A DNA stretch of 64,000 nucleotides from CAZEAC01 sp964510065 (GCA_964510065.1 CAZEAC010000008.1:1-64000), one strand, 5' to 3'. Shown: positions 6,267-15,934, counted from the stretch's first letter. Made by a program: numbers and translations. The notes: generated from the sequence alone by a model not told the origin.

Positions 6267-9032
6267 TTATAAAATAGATCCCGCCGGCAATCCTTTCTCC
6301 AGGTCTGAAAAGTAGCCGCGGTTATGCCATACGTTTCTATCGCCGATCACATACAGCAGACTCCGCGCCCGGGTAATCGCCACATTCAGGAGATTCGGCC
6401 GTTCGCCCGCCCAATCGGCCGCGGCTCCGGTTGAAAAGTCACATCCCAGCACCAAAAACACACAGTCCGCCTCCTTTCCTTGGAAGGTGTGCACCGTGCC
6501 GATTCTTTTTCCAAGCTCCGTGGCAAATTCAGCGGGGTAGCCCTGCTTTCGCAAAAAAGCGGGGATCCGTTGCTTGAGCATGCGCTTCACTTCGCGAAAG
6601 GGAGTAATAATGAAGATATCGGGTAACGTTGAACTCATTGAGAAAAGTGCGAGCAGCAGCTCTTCACAGATCTTACCCTGGGCGGGAACCCACTGTTTCG
6701 AAGTCGCCGCGCCGGCCACCTGGAACCAAGACGAGGGCCCGAGAGCGCTCTTTCCTGGCAACCGCCCGCTCGCATCCTGCATAAGACCGTCGTATGCAAT
6801 CTGATTTGCGATTCGAAACATAGGATCAGCACAACGTCGATGCACCAAGAATGGTGTACTAATCCAAAGTCTGTTGTCATCATTTCCAAGATAAGTTCCG
6901 AGTGGACTCTGCCGGTCTACTAATGCCTGAAGCGAGGTCGAAAGAGGCGAGACCATTATCCGAAGCTCGCTCGACATTCCACGCGCTAGATAGCGTTCCA
7001 GCGTTGTTGGCGTAAGTACGACCGGCTCAAGCTGGCGCTGATCGCCCATAACAAGGGCTCGTTTCGCACGCATCAGAAGGCCCGCGGCCGATTGTGGTGT
7101 TGCCTGCCCCGATTCGTCAATCACCACATGGCCAAGAGACGCTGCAGGCAGGGTGGAGAACATCCGCTCCACCTAGGCAAGTGTCGTCGAGACAACCGGC
7201 GTTACCATGAAAAGAAGTGCCCAAAGTGCACGTGCATCAGCCGATGAAACCATCTGCGGATTCTTAAGCAGTGCTCCTAACGTACTTAGTTCATTCTCGA
7301 ATCGCGGAACCTCACGAACCCAGGCCTCCTGAAGCTGGAGTGCTGCGAGGAAAAGCTCATTCCGCGCCGTATTGCGAGCGCTACCTTCGTCATCCGAGGA
7401 AAGCTCCTGTACCAGCACAGAAGCAGAGAGAAATTCCGCCCTAGCTGCGCGAAAGCTCAGAGCACTTTCAGGAGCTCGCTTTCGCCACTCGAAAAGTGTC
7501 AGCGCCTCGCCCTCGGCAATCCGGCGTGCCCGCTCAATCGCCTCTTCACCCCGCGGTCCAAAGAGCGCCGATTGCAAGAAGCGCATACGATTTCTGCGAT
7601 TGCCCAGTGCCACACTTGGAAGGCCCCACACTGAACTCAGTTCGGGCGTCTGGCTTCCCGCACCTGCTTCTTTACTCGCGCTACTCATGCGGCGCAGGAG
7701 CTCCGCCGTGGGCTTTAAGAAGCGGGCATGTTGCATTGTCTCAGCAAGACTTCGCGTGCGTGGAAGCTCTTTCGAGATATTTTCAACCGCTGCGTTATTA
7801 CTTGAGGCCACGACAAACTCAAGCCCTTCGAACTCTTGTCTAAGCCTGCGGTAGCGATACGTGCTTCGCCCCTGGGTGATTTCGTACTGTGCGGGATGGA
7901 ACGCTTCCAAAGGTGATTTCAGCTTCGCCAAGCGTCGCGCTCGCTCAACTACCACTTCGGCGATAAGATCGCGGATTACCGTCGTCTTCCCTGTCCCCGG
8001 CGGTCCGTTGATGGCCTGGAGCGAAGGCGCCGCCTCATCGAAATAATAATTCACGGCGATACGTTGGTTCCTGCTGAGCGTCTTTTCCGGTTCTGTTGGC
8101 CAACGTCCCAATATTTCCTGTGCCGAATTCGCTCGATCGACCGAAGTACATGCGCCGTCAGCATGTACAATATCAACTCGCTCCCCCTGATAAAATGGCG
8201 CACGAAGAATTGCTCCAAGCGGACTCAATTCAGCTTCCTTTCCGTTTTGCATCTGTTCGTAACAACGCTCGAGGTCTCGAAGAAAAAAGCTATTTAAAAT
8301 ATCTACCTTGCGCTTTCGCCTGAGGACCTCAAAGTCGAGCGCCGCGAGATCGACTATCTCATCTTCTTCCTCCAACGTAAGCTCGTCGCCGGACGGCTGC
8401 TTCTTCTTTCGCAAAGGATGCGCCACCACAACAGCAAGCAGATGCTCCGGGAAAAGCTCCAAAGCGAGTTTCTCGCCAAGTCCTCTTGTAAATTCGCTCA
8501 GTGATTCGACGCTATGCTTTTTCTCAGCGTGAATACTCTCCTGCTCAGCTTCACTGGTTCGGGCGGTCGCCGCGAAGATTGCCTGGGTTAATTCGCTAAA
8601 TGCGTCAAAATCTGCCAGGGACAGCGGCTCACGTTGCGTGAGCCGCTGTAGCGCCCAGGGAAGAGTTGATACGCGGGCGTCGCCGAAACTCCCGCCACCC
8701 GACACACTCACCCGCATAAGACAGGTCACGCCCTCAAACTCGCGCGGATCGGGAGGGGATTCTTCAAGAATTCCCGGCAACACGGCGGCGAGTTTGGCGA
8801 CGATCTGAGATTTTAAAAAGGGCAGCAGATAGAGATCAAAGCCGTACTCGTAAGCCTCGTCGAGTTCGTACTCGCGCGGAGCCTCCCAAGGGAGAAGCCG
8901 CGACTCTTTACAGTGTAGCAGTATCGCTCGCTCATGTTCGATCACCTGATCAAGATCAAAGGGTACAAAAAACTCGAGATCGCGCCAGAAGCGCAAAATC
9001 TTGAGGCTTTCCGAATGAAGTTGAGATGACAT
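6267..9032 (-). pseudogene. SF1 (UPF1-like) helicase gene interrupted by an in-frame TAG
   Basis: One continuous frame of 922 codons encodes a superfamily 1 helicase/ATPase of the AAA_11/AAA_12 type, except that codon 620 (7173-7175) is TAG. The N-terminal 340 residues are unrecognised. Walker A GPPGTGKT is at 343-350. The first piece ends VVSTTLA; the second resumes with GTG and has Walker B VIDESGQATPQ (Asp639-Glu640), GDQRQLEPV (motif III), TVHTFQGKEAD (motif V) and NVAITRARSLLYVIGD (motif VI). Homologues of this type often read STT-F/L-AS here, so TCG to TAG is the simplest explanation. Both halves are otherwise intact, so the lesion is recent, suppressed, or a sequencing error. Restart at the adjacent GTG would yield a 301-residue C-terminal piece lacking Walker A. 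Confidence 0.85.
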
Positions 9033-9147
9033 TACAATGAAACGTCATGCTATTTGGTTTTATTAGGCAAATCAACATGGATGCGAGGAATCTACATGGC
9101 GCCGAAATTCGTATGATTTTTAAGCAGCTAAGTTTTCGGAGGTTCCT

Positions 9148-10479
9148 CTACTCTGCGCCTGTTAATTTATTTGGCAGGCGTTCACGAGCTATACGCATAC
9201 CATTAAATACTGAGTCTGCAATAAACGACGGAAATCCTCGCGGGATTTGTCGGGATACATTTTCAATTACAGAGTCCATCTTTGCGAGTGACTCATTGAT
9301 AATTGAGATCATTCCTTTTTTCGGAAATCGACAACGCTCTGCTGTTTCTAGCCAATGGCGTGGAACGATTTCCGACCATCGGTAGTGATTGTTTTTACCG
9401 ATGACAGCCATGGCCATTTTAAGCTTTTGTCGCTCAAGCTGACGCGATTGGACAAGAGGATGAGCCGAGATGACGTCATAGAGCGGTGTTAAACGAAATC
9501 GACCTTCAACTTCAAGGAAGATACTAAAGTTCTTGGCGTGACCATCAATCGCCGCGAGCAGCCAAAATAAAAACTGCGCCGTGAGAAACTTGCGACGATC
9601 TTCTAAGCTTTCGGCCGATCCCAAGAGCAGTTGCATTATCGCGCGAGTGCCGGGTCCTCCGTCGGACTCGTATTTAAGACTCGGCGGAATTCTTAGGGCT
9701 TGGCACAAGTCTTCTTGAGGTAAACGAATGAGCCATCTATGTTTTTCCGCCCAGACTCTGTCGAAGCGCTCGACTATGAGCACTTTCTGGTCTTCAAACG
9801 CAGCGATTTCAGAATTTGCAACGGGAAGGCCGTACTCTTTTAAGATCAAATGACAAAGCCATTCATTCTCTACACTCTGTGAAAGATCAATACCATGGTG
9901 ATCAATCTTGCCGATTGGCAGCTTGAAAATATGACTTGTTGGTGTGCTACCTTTGGGACGATGCCAACGCTTTTTCATTCGAAGAAGCGCGGTTTTTTCC
10001 TGCGCACCCGCTATGGAGATTCGAAAATCTTCCGCTTGGTCTTGCATGCCCAGCGGAGCGGTACGATACGAGCGAAGAATTGAAGCGATGTCACTATCTT
10101 TTAGGCATGTGCTTCTAATTTTTCGTACGTTTGGAATAGACTCGTGGGGTGTGAGTTGCAATGCACCGACGCAGTCGCCGCCTATATAACTAAGGAGATC
10201 AAAGCAGCGGTTTGTGTGCGCCTTAAAGCGCTGCTGAATTCTGTTGCGAATAGCAACGCTATCAGGAAGTAGGTTGTCAAAGAAGTTGTACACAAGATCT
10301 CCTGTATAACGCTTTGGTGAAAGCGGCATACAGAGCGAGATGGGGCGGCGAATGTCGGTCGCCATCCAATCACCGTGATACGAAAAGGCGAGAGTTCCGC
10401 TTGAGCCCTGAACAAGAGACCCCACACGGTAGCCATTCATAAAAACAAAAAGCTCTCGAGATTTTCTCGGGCGCGCCAC
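9148..10479 (-). CDS. hipA: HipA-type serine/threonine kinase toxin
   Basis: Kinase toxin of a type II toxin-antitoxin pair; the E. coli homologue phosphorylates glutamyl-tRNA synthetase and induces persistence. The 443-residue length matches the family. The N-terminal HipA domain runs from about 10 to 110. The glycine/serine loop SIAGAQEK carries the equivalent of the autophosphorylated Ser. The catalytic loop is IDGHAKNF with Asp312 and Asn317, and the metal-binding Asp335 is in LYDVIS. All key residues are present, so the kinase looks intact. It starts with GTG directly abutting the hipB TAA with no spacer, which couples translation. An in-frame ATG at about residue 14 is an alternative start. 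Confidence 0.95.
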   Translation of the reverse strand: MARPRKSRELFVFMNGYRVGSLVQGSSGTLAFSYHGDWMATDIRRPISLCMPLSPKRYTGDLVYNFFDNLLPDSVAIRNRIQQRFKAHTNRCFDLLSYIGGDCVGALQLTPHESIPNVRKIRSTCLKDSDIASILRSYRTAPLGMQDQAEDFRISIAGAQEKTALLRMKKRWHRPKGSTPTSHIFKLPIGKIDHHGIDLSQSVENEWLCHLILKEYGLPVANSEIAAFEDQKVLIVERFDRVWAEKHRWLIRLPQEDLCQALRIPPSLKYESDGGPGTRAIMQLLLGSAESLEDRRKFLTAQFLFWLLAAIDGHAKNFSIFLEVEGRFRLTPLYDVISAHPLVQSRQLERQKLKMAMAVIGKNNHYRWSEIVPRHWLETAERCRFPKKGMISIINESLAKMDSVIENVSRQIPRGFPSFIADSVFNGMRIARERLPNKLTGAE

Positions 10480-10731
10480 TTACCACCTCTCTTTTGTGTT
10501 ACTCTTAGGAGCATTGCGAGGTTGAATGACGAGCTCGAGATCAAGAGCGGCAAGAAAATGAAATAGAGTATCAAGTCTGGTGCCTGGATTGCCATTCTCA
10601 ATGCCAGATATGGTCGATTGATCAATTCCCACCCTCGTGCCTACTTTCTCTTGCGTCAGGTGCTGCTCTTGCCGTTCCAGACGCAGAGCTTGTCCGAGCA
10701 TGAGGGGAGAAGAAATAGTATGTTTTTTCAT
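10480..10731 (-). CDS. hipB: HipB-type XRE antitoxin and repressor
   Basis: An 83-residue Cro/cI-type helix-turn-helix protein that neutralises HipA and represses the operon. The HTH spans about residues 22-60: LTQEKVGTRVGIDQSTISGIENG, then LDTLFHFLAALDLELVIQPR, the last part being the usual HipB dimerisation strand. A good GAGGA lies just before the ATG. It is the first gene of the hipBA operon, and two matching operator half-palindromes lie 20-65 bases upstream. Confidence 0.94.
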   Translation of the reverse strand: MKKHTISSPLMLGQALRLERQEQHLTQEKVGTRVGIDQSTISGIENGNPGTRLDTLFHFLAALDLELVIQPRNAPKSNTKERW

Positions 10732-10751
10732 AATCCTCGTAACAATGGGAC

Positions 10752-10796
10752 TATTGTCATTAGACTATAATTAACAACTATCGTCTAGTGACAATA
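10752..10796 (-). promoter_or_regulatory. hipBA promoter with paired GTC-N4-GAC operators
   Basis: Two inverted 14-bp arms, TATTGTCATTAGAC (10752-10765) and GTCTAGTGACAATA (10783-10796), match with one mismatch. Each contains a GTCNNNNGAC palindrome (10756-10765 and 10783-10792), with centres 27 bp apart. On the minus strand TTGTCA (10794-10789) and TATAGT (10769-10764) could be the -35 and -10 boxes, so bound HipB would cover the promoter. The layout resembles the paired operators of E. coli hipBA, but the half-site sequence differs. Confidence 0.65.
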
Positions 10797-10865
10797 ACTA
10801 TTAATTATGGTGAGAAGACCATAACTCCATGAAACGGCGAAATTAATTTGGGTAGTCTTAGCCTA

Positions 10866-10912
10866 CAAATCTCACCAGGGTTCGTCACGAGATGAGTGAG
10901 GTGCCCGTAAAT
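10866..10912 (-). repeat. 47-bp dispersed intergenic repeat, copy B
   Basis: Inverted partner of 1-47, with 42 of 47 matches and only transitions. It lies in the 233-bp gap between the hipBA operators and the 3' end of the orphan gene at 10965. Outside the 47 bp the flanks do not match, which defines the repeat unit. Confidence 0.75.
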
Positions 10913-10964
10913 CCGATGGTTAGGCCATGATATATTGTTGAAGCTCGGGTGTACCCTGGACTTC

Positions 10965-12827
10965 TCACTGATACACAACCTCGTCCCGCTGCATCGCCGA
11001 CCTAAGACTCACCGCGGCCTCGACCAGAGCAGGAGCCTCCTCCACAAGCGTCAGTGGCAGGAGCTTAATTTTTTGAGGGAGATCGAGCGACATTACGGAT
11101 CGTAAGACATGCACCTCCTTCGGGAGTCTAAAGGTTGCCTTGACCGCCTCTCGTAGCGCCTTAAGGGCAAGACGTGCCGGGGATCCATTTCCAGAGATAA
11201 CTTTCGTAGCGATTACGAATCCGCTCTTCTTGTCAACGACGAGTGCGGCACAGGCAATCTCCGGGCGATCGGTCGGCCGGGCCTGAATGCATCCAATACT
11301 ACCTACGAAACCAAGCTCCCACTCCTGGTCCGATCGAGCGGCGTTCGACATTGCGCTTTCTAGCTTTCGAAGTGCACCTTTTAGTTCGTCAGATTCTGTT
11401 GAAGCGGTAACCGCTCCAAAACTTGGCCGGACGCGACCTATCGCCTCGCACAGATGTTTCTGAAGCTTCGAATAGCTCGCAAGCTTCGCCACGATTACCG
11501 AATCGTCACGCCGTGGCGTAGTCGTCGCCTGAACCGTAAGTCCATAAAGTCCGACGACTCCAAAGAGAAGCTCCTCGTCGCTCGCAAGCCACGGCGCATA
11601 CCCTCGACGCTTCATCTGCGGGACGGGCAACTTCGCGCGATGCTCATCGACATGGAGTTTCTCTACCTCTCTTCTTAGCTGCGGGGGAAGCGAATGAAGA
11701 TCCTCAACATGGAGCCACAACGCCTCGGACATCCAGCCATACGCTGATCCGGCAATCTCTTGCGAAGCTGTATCACGGCTAATCGACATGTCAGCAACTT
11801 CATTAATCAGGTCAAATGCTGCCTCGCTAAGAAAGATATTAGCGCCAAACAACTCGCCTAAGCCGCCGCTATGCTGCGCGACCACCGTGCGCTCTTCATC
11901 AAGGGGAATATAAACAGGCTGCTCCTGATAACGGAGCCAGGGCGACCGATCAAAGAGAAATCGAGCCTGTGCCACCAGCAGCGCAAGAATCTTCGGACGC
12001 GAGGAGAGATCAGTTGCCAAAATCTTCTGCGCAAAGGCCTCGATTTCCTGTGGCGGAAGCAGATCGGCACGCGCCCCACCCCGCCCCGAAGTTTTAGAAT
12101 GCAAACGTGGACTCACCGCGCGGAGCCGCAAGAGCGCCTCAGGGATCTCCTTCCAGAAGCGACCGATCCAGAAAGCGTACCACGCTGCTTCAGGAACTGA
12201 GCCTGGTTTAAAACTAAAATCAGCGGCGATTTTGGCAGGAAGCTGCTTCACGCCGAGAAGGTACTTTACAACATGAGGATTTTGCGCGGAGGCGGCTATT
12301 GCATGGATCTCAAATTCAGGATCGGCGCTCGCGGCATCGACAAGTGCAAGGTTGAAAAGTCCAAGGCCAGAAGTGTCCGCATAGCGCTCAATCAGTTGCC
12401 GCGCGTCATCTATCCGCTTCGACGCCAAAAAAAGCCCTGGTAGCAAATAGCGCGCACCAAGAAAGTCATGTGCCGCAAGTCTATGAACCTCTTCCAAAAG
12501 CGCGCAGGCCTTCTCCAACAAGTCCTGCTTGAAAAATTCCTTCGCCGACGACCATAAAATTTGAAGATGCACTGAAGCCGGTGATTCAGGCATAACCGAC
12601 TGATCAGCAGCATTCGAGAGCTCCTCTTCAAATAAACGCCTCGAACCATCACAGGCCTGATTGCAGATCGCAATTCGTGAAGCCGATTCCGTAGTCTTTC
12701 GAAGACTTGCTACTAATACTTGGCGCAGCATACCCGCTCGCTGAGCGGTATCAAGGGGTGTGGTCTCTAGGAAGTCCACCAGATCGCCAAGAGTGCCTTC
12801 TTTCTTTTTCCCAATCCTCTCTTTCAT
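10965..12827 (-). CDS. Large uncharacterised protein, possible DUF6930-like C-terminus
   Basis: A 620-residue soluble protein of unknown function. Residues 1-230 are helical and leucine/alanine-rich, TPR-like in feel (LFNLALVDAASADPEFEIHAIAASAQ). The middle contains GGARADLLPPQEIEAF and a GGLGELFGANIFLSEAAFDLINEVAD segment. The C-terminal 130 residues (WELGFVGSIG..., ALVVDKKSGFVIATKVISG, then LALKALREAVKATFRLPKEVHVLRS) look like the plant/bacterial DUF6930 arrangement, where a small beta domain mentions stored or recent values; this is from memory and tentative. ATG at 12827 is chosen over a TTG two codons upstream. No operon partner. Confidence 0.6.
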   Translation of the reverse strand: MKERIGKKKEGTLGDLVDFLETTPLDTAQRAGMLRQVLVASLRKTTESASRIAICNQACDGSRRLFEEELSNAADQSVMPESPASVHLQILWSSAKEFFKQDLLEKACALLEEVHRLAAHDFLGARYLLPGLFLASKRIDDARQLIERYADTSGLGLFNLALVDAASADPEFEIHAIAASAQNPHVVKYLLGVKQLPAKIAADFSFKPGSVPEAAWYAFWIGRFWKEIPEALLRLRAVSPRLHSKTSGRGGARADLLPPQEIEAFAQKILATDLSSRPKILALLVAQARFLFDRSPWLRYQEQPVYIPLDEERTVVAQHSGGLGELFGANIFLSEAAFDLINEVADMSISRDTASQEIAGSAYGWMSEALWLHVEDLHSLPPQLRREVEKLHVDEHRAKLPVPQMKRRGYAPWLASDEELLFGVVGLYGLTVQATTTPRRDDSVIVAKLASYSKLQKHLCEAIGRVRPSFGAVTASTESDELKGALRKLESAMSNAARSDQEWELGFVGSIGCIQARPTDRPEIACAALVVDKKSGFVIATKVISGNGSPARLALKALREAVKATFRLPKEVHVLRSVMSLDLPQKIKLLPLTLVEEAPALVEAAVSLRSAMQRDEVVYQ

Positions 12828-12896
12828 TAACAAATCAGAGCAAGTTTCAAAATAAAAATCAATATTACTATGTGGCTCGAAACCTTCATAAAATCA

Positions 12897-13184
12897 CTAT
12901 TTGAATGCCGTGAAGTCTAGTTTCGAAAGCCAATCACAAAGTAGTCGTACCTTTACACCAAATGGGTAATCGAACGGATCGTGTAATGATTGAACGAGCT
13001 GTATACACTCGGCGCTGCTATGATGTTGCGCGAATGTCTTAAAGGCAGGATTAGCCTCAGTCTCGGATCTTTTGACCTCAATCAGGAAACGGGAATTATC
13101 GTGAATGCGTACCAAGAAGTCGATCTCCCGCCCTTCTTTATTCTTGGCAGCTGAGAGCGTGCTTGAGTCATGTTGACTCCATAA
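12897..13184 (-). pseudogene. 3' remnant of a DUF4143-type ATPase gene
   Basis: The minus-strand frame is open from 13184 (after an in-frame TAA at 13187-13185) to 12897. It reads ...KNKEGREIDFLVRIHDNSRF, then LIEVKRSETEANPAFKTFAQ. The GREIDFLV and IEVK pair is the C-terminal nuclease-like motif of AAA ATPases with a DUF4143 domain, proteins of about 400 residues. The N-terminal AAA domain is missing upstream, where another gene begins at 13236, so this is a truncated remnant. A short product of 72 residues from the GTG or ATG-like start at 13115 is possible but unlikely to be functional. Confidence 0.7.
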
Positions 13185-13235
13185 TTAGCGTCAACAAAAG
13201 CGCTTTAAGCTACGCAGGGCAGGATCGCCACCGCT

Positions 13236-14789
13236 CTATCGGACCTCAAATACCGTAGCCACCGCGTCAGCATGGATCAAAAAATAACGGGAGTCCTGCG
13301 CCAATTTTTTGCTTAACGCCGAGCGCGTAGCAAGCATAAGATGCGAAACTTTCATCGCACGAAGAAATGGCTGCATATCAACGTCCCCCTTCAGATAACC
13401 AAAATATTCCCGGTAATAGCTCTCGCCAAAAAGCACACAGCGGTCATCGATGATTGCCTTAAGCTTTCCTGCGCCAGCGAAAGTTATAAAACCACCCCAA
13501 TTGGGCGAGGCAAAAACGACCGGCGCCAAATCTCGCTTCACTGAGAGCATCTGTTCGACTGCGGCATAGGGAAAGCGCTCCTTGGATGGACCAAAGCTGC
13601 CATTGAATCCAGGAATAGTTCCTGTAGCTCTTGCCGACAGCGCCACCACAATGCTCACCACCGCCAGGGCGCCAAATCGGAGGGCGCTTTTTTCATGACT
13701 TTCAAGGGTGCCGAAAATTCTTGTCACGGGGCGAAGAATACCAAGCGCTCCAAAAACTCGGCTTCGTGAAAAATTAAAGAGGATCTCGGCGACAAACGGT
13801 ACCATCGCCATTCCGAAAAAAGGCAGCACTCGCACAACTTTCACGCACCATGCACCAAACACAAGGAAAAGAAGTATCTCGTAGCTACCAACCTTCAACC
13901 CCTGCACTCCTCCCAAAAGGAGCGACGCGATGGCGAGCCCTACAATAAGAAGCCAAAGATCGCCCTCAGCGCTGGCCATACTCAGAGCACCCCACTCATC
14001 ATAGAGCGATTTGAGATAATCACTTCCGACCAGCGAAAAGATGCTCTCATGGAGCGCTACTCCGTAGGGATTTATCAGCGTTCCAAGAAGTGAGACGAAA
14101 ATCGCAACGGCCCCAAAGGCTATCATTCCGTGCTGCACTGATCTTCCAAAAAACATTCGCTCGGAAATAAGCGCCACAACATGCACCAGGAGAAGCGCGA
14201 GTCCAATCACAAACGAAGGGTGCAGATTCGCCCAAAGCACAAACAGCGCGAAATACGCACATAGGTAGCCAAACGCACTGAGCAGACTTACCCCCGTACC
14301 GGCACGGCGCCAAAGCTTAAGAGAAAGAAGCAGCGCGCAGGCAAAGCACAGATGCCCAAATAGGACAGGACGCAAAATAAAATGCACTGCACCAAGCCGG
14401 AGTCCTAGAAGTGCTGCCACGCTTACCGCAATTGCCGAGCTATATTTACGACCGAGCGGATGGGCAAGCAGTGCTAAGAACGCAAAAAGATACAGCAGCA
14501 CACCTCCAGCGTAGAGCAGTGGCCAGGAACCCTGGCGATAGAACACCTGCATAATCAGATCCGAAAGCCACTGATCTGACACCCAGCTTCGCGCTTCTGT
14601 TGAATAAAGAAACGGATCGTGGGTAGGGATGCTTCTTGTATCAAGCATATACGCGCCGCTCTTGAGGTGCCAACCAAGGCCGGGGTCATCGGCGAACGTA
14701 TCGAGTTGAAGAGTAATCAGCAGAGTCGCCGCGACGATTACGACGAGGTCGTGGATCGAGATAAGCGATCTGCAGCACCGCGCAACCAT
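13236..14789 (-). CDS. Polytopic membrane protein, GT-C-like
   Basis: A 517-residue protein with about ten hydrophobic segments. After the first membrane span comes a luminal/periplasmic loop with FADDPGLGWHLKSGAYMLD, then IPTHDPFLYS and WVSDQWLSDLIMQV. This arrangement (acidic residues followed by WHL and DPF) is typical of GT-C-fold membrane proteins that use polyprenyl-phosphate sugars. The soluble C-terminal 90 residues contain FASPNWGGFITFAG and DDRCVLFGESYYREYFGYLKGD, seen in the same uncharacterised family. It follows the gene at 14791 by one base, so they form an operon. The precise reaction is unknown; an O-antigen ligase or polymerase role cannot be excluded. Confidence 0.65.
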   Translation of the reverse strand: MVARCCRSLISIHDLVVIVAATLLITLQLDTFADDPGLGWHLKSGAYMLDTRSIPTHDPFLYSTEARSWVSDQWLSDLIMQVFYRQGSWPLLYAGGVLLYLFAFLALLAHPLGRKYSSAIAVSVAALLGLRLGAVHFILRPVLFGHLCFACALLLSLKLWRRAGTGVSLLSAFGYLCAYFALFVLWANLHPSFVIGLALLLVHVVALISERMFFGRSVQHGMIAFGAVAIFVSLLGTLINPYGVALHESIFSLVGSDYLKSLYDEWGALSMASAEGDLWLLIVGLAIASLLLGGVQGLKVGSYEILLFLVFGAWCVKVVRVLPFFGMAMVPFVAEILFNFSRSRVFGALGILRPVTRIFGTLESHEKSALRFGALAVVSIVVALSARATGTIPGFNGSFGPSKERFPYAAVEQMLSVKRDLAPVVFASPNWGGFITFAGAGKLKAIIDDRCVLFGESYYREYFGYLKGDVDMQPFLRAMKVSHLMLATRSALSKKLAQDSRYFLIHADAVATVFEVR

Positions 14790-14790
14790 T

Positions 14791-15789
14791 TTAACGCCGC
14801 TCCTGTAACATTAACCTCCAGCTTAGCAGGGGCAATGCAAGTATTGAAAGTTTAGAAATGCAGAAATTCCACCATTGTGCCTGTGCGCCCGACGAAAGTG
14901 ACACTAGATCTTCAGGCGACAGCGACATCAAAATGAGCGCTACAAGGATGCAAATTCTGTCAGATTTTAACATTGGCCGCGATAGCAGCAGACCAATCGG
15001 AACGAATGTAACGATAAAGACCGCGGAACTTACAAGCGGCGCAAGTAGAGGAATGGCGAGAAGCAGCAGTGCGAACCCATAATCGAGCTCACGCGAGGAA
15101 CGCATTGACTTCATGACACTAAGCATTCCCCGCACGAGCAGTGCGAAAAGCGCGGCGAAGACAAACCCACCAAGCCACGGCGCATCAAAGGCCGGCGCAG
15201 ATTCACCGGCTTGAAATACCGACATAATTAGCGCAAATAGCGAGATATTACCCGGGAGCGCTCCCCATGTCTGTAGAAGCTCCGGATTCTCATACAATCG
15301 CAGGTCATGCAGATTGCGAAGTTCCGGGATAAGCACGAACGAAACGAGCACCGCGCACGCAGCAAGCGCAAACCCAGTGGCGGCTCGCCAACTACGACGA
15401 AATATAAGCCAGATAAGGAGCATCACTGCCGCAGGCTGTAACACAGAGCCTGCCCCAAAGAAGATGCCGGCACTAATCTCTTTACCGCGCCGGTAACTCA
15501 ACCACCCAAGCACTATAAGCAATGCGACAAAGCTCCACGGGCTCTTGCTTGTGATAAGTTGAAGAAACGGAAACCAAAGAAGTAGCCCCGGTAACGAGAA
15601 GACAAAAAGACTCCCGATAAGTGAAAACTCTTTAGTAATCAGTATCAGTAGCGACAGATAGGCAAGCAATGAAAGCGCGCCCAGAAGAACGCTATTCGCG
15701 GGAAGCAAAAAACATAAGACCGCTACGGCAAGAAGTGAAAGCGCAGCAATAACGGCGCCATAGAGCCTTCGATATCTCGATGTAATCAC
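14791..15789 (-). CDS. GT87/DUF2029-like membrane glycosyltransferase, short
   Basis: A 332-residue integral membrane protein with eight or more hydrophobic spans. The block SYRRGKEISAGIFFGAGSVL followed by QPAAVMLLIWLIFRRSWRAA matches the conserved central part of DUF2029 proteins (alpha-mannosyltransferase-like, GT-C fold). It is close in pattern to the neighbour at 25501 (RGRDISAGIFWGSAAALKLF). It is shorter than the usual 390-420 residues and lacks the N-terminal loop with PPxxxL and acidic residues, so it may be a half-size or inactive member. The start is GTG. Confidence 0.55.
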   Translation of the reverse strand: MITSRYRRLYGAVIAALSLLAVAVLCFLLPANSVLLGALSLLAYLSLLILITKEFSLIGSLFVFSLPGLLLWFPFLQLITSKSPWSFVALLIVLGWLSYRRGKEISAGIFFGAGSVLQPAAVMLLIWLIFRRSWRAATGFALAACAVLVSFVLIPELRNLHDLRLYENPELLQTWGALPGNISLFALIMSVFQAGESAPAFDAPWLGGFVFAALFALLVRGMLSVMKSMRSSRELDYGFALLLLAIPLLAPLVSSAVFIVTFVPIGLLLSRPMLKSDRICILVALILMSLSPEDLVSLSSGAQAQWWNFCISKLSILALPLLSWRLMLQERR

Positions 15790-15840
15790 CTTAGAATCTT
15801 GCAGTGCCGTGCCTCAATTGAAAAGCCCCTTCTAGTCGTG

Positions 15841-15862
15841 TGCGCCACAGACTCGTGGCGCA
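15841..15862. promoter_or_regulatory. Perfect 8-bp hairpin in a divergent gap
   Basis: TGCGCCAC-AGACTC-GTGGCGCA folds with 8 perfect pairs and a 6-base loop, in the 145-bp gap between the divergent starts at 15789 and 15935. There is no U-tract, so a protein-binding site or leader hairpin is as likely as a terminator. Confidence 0.35.
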
Positions 15863-15934
15863 GGTTCCTCGGGACCGCGACCTCGAACTCATTTTGTCGT
15901 CTTTCCGCGAACGTTCCTTGCGCATATTCTCATA

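Noticed and set aside
10866..10912. attC or integron site
   Set aside because: The 47-bp repeat has no convincing paired core sites, and no integrase is present.
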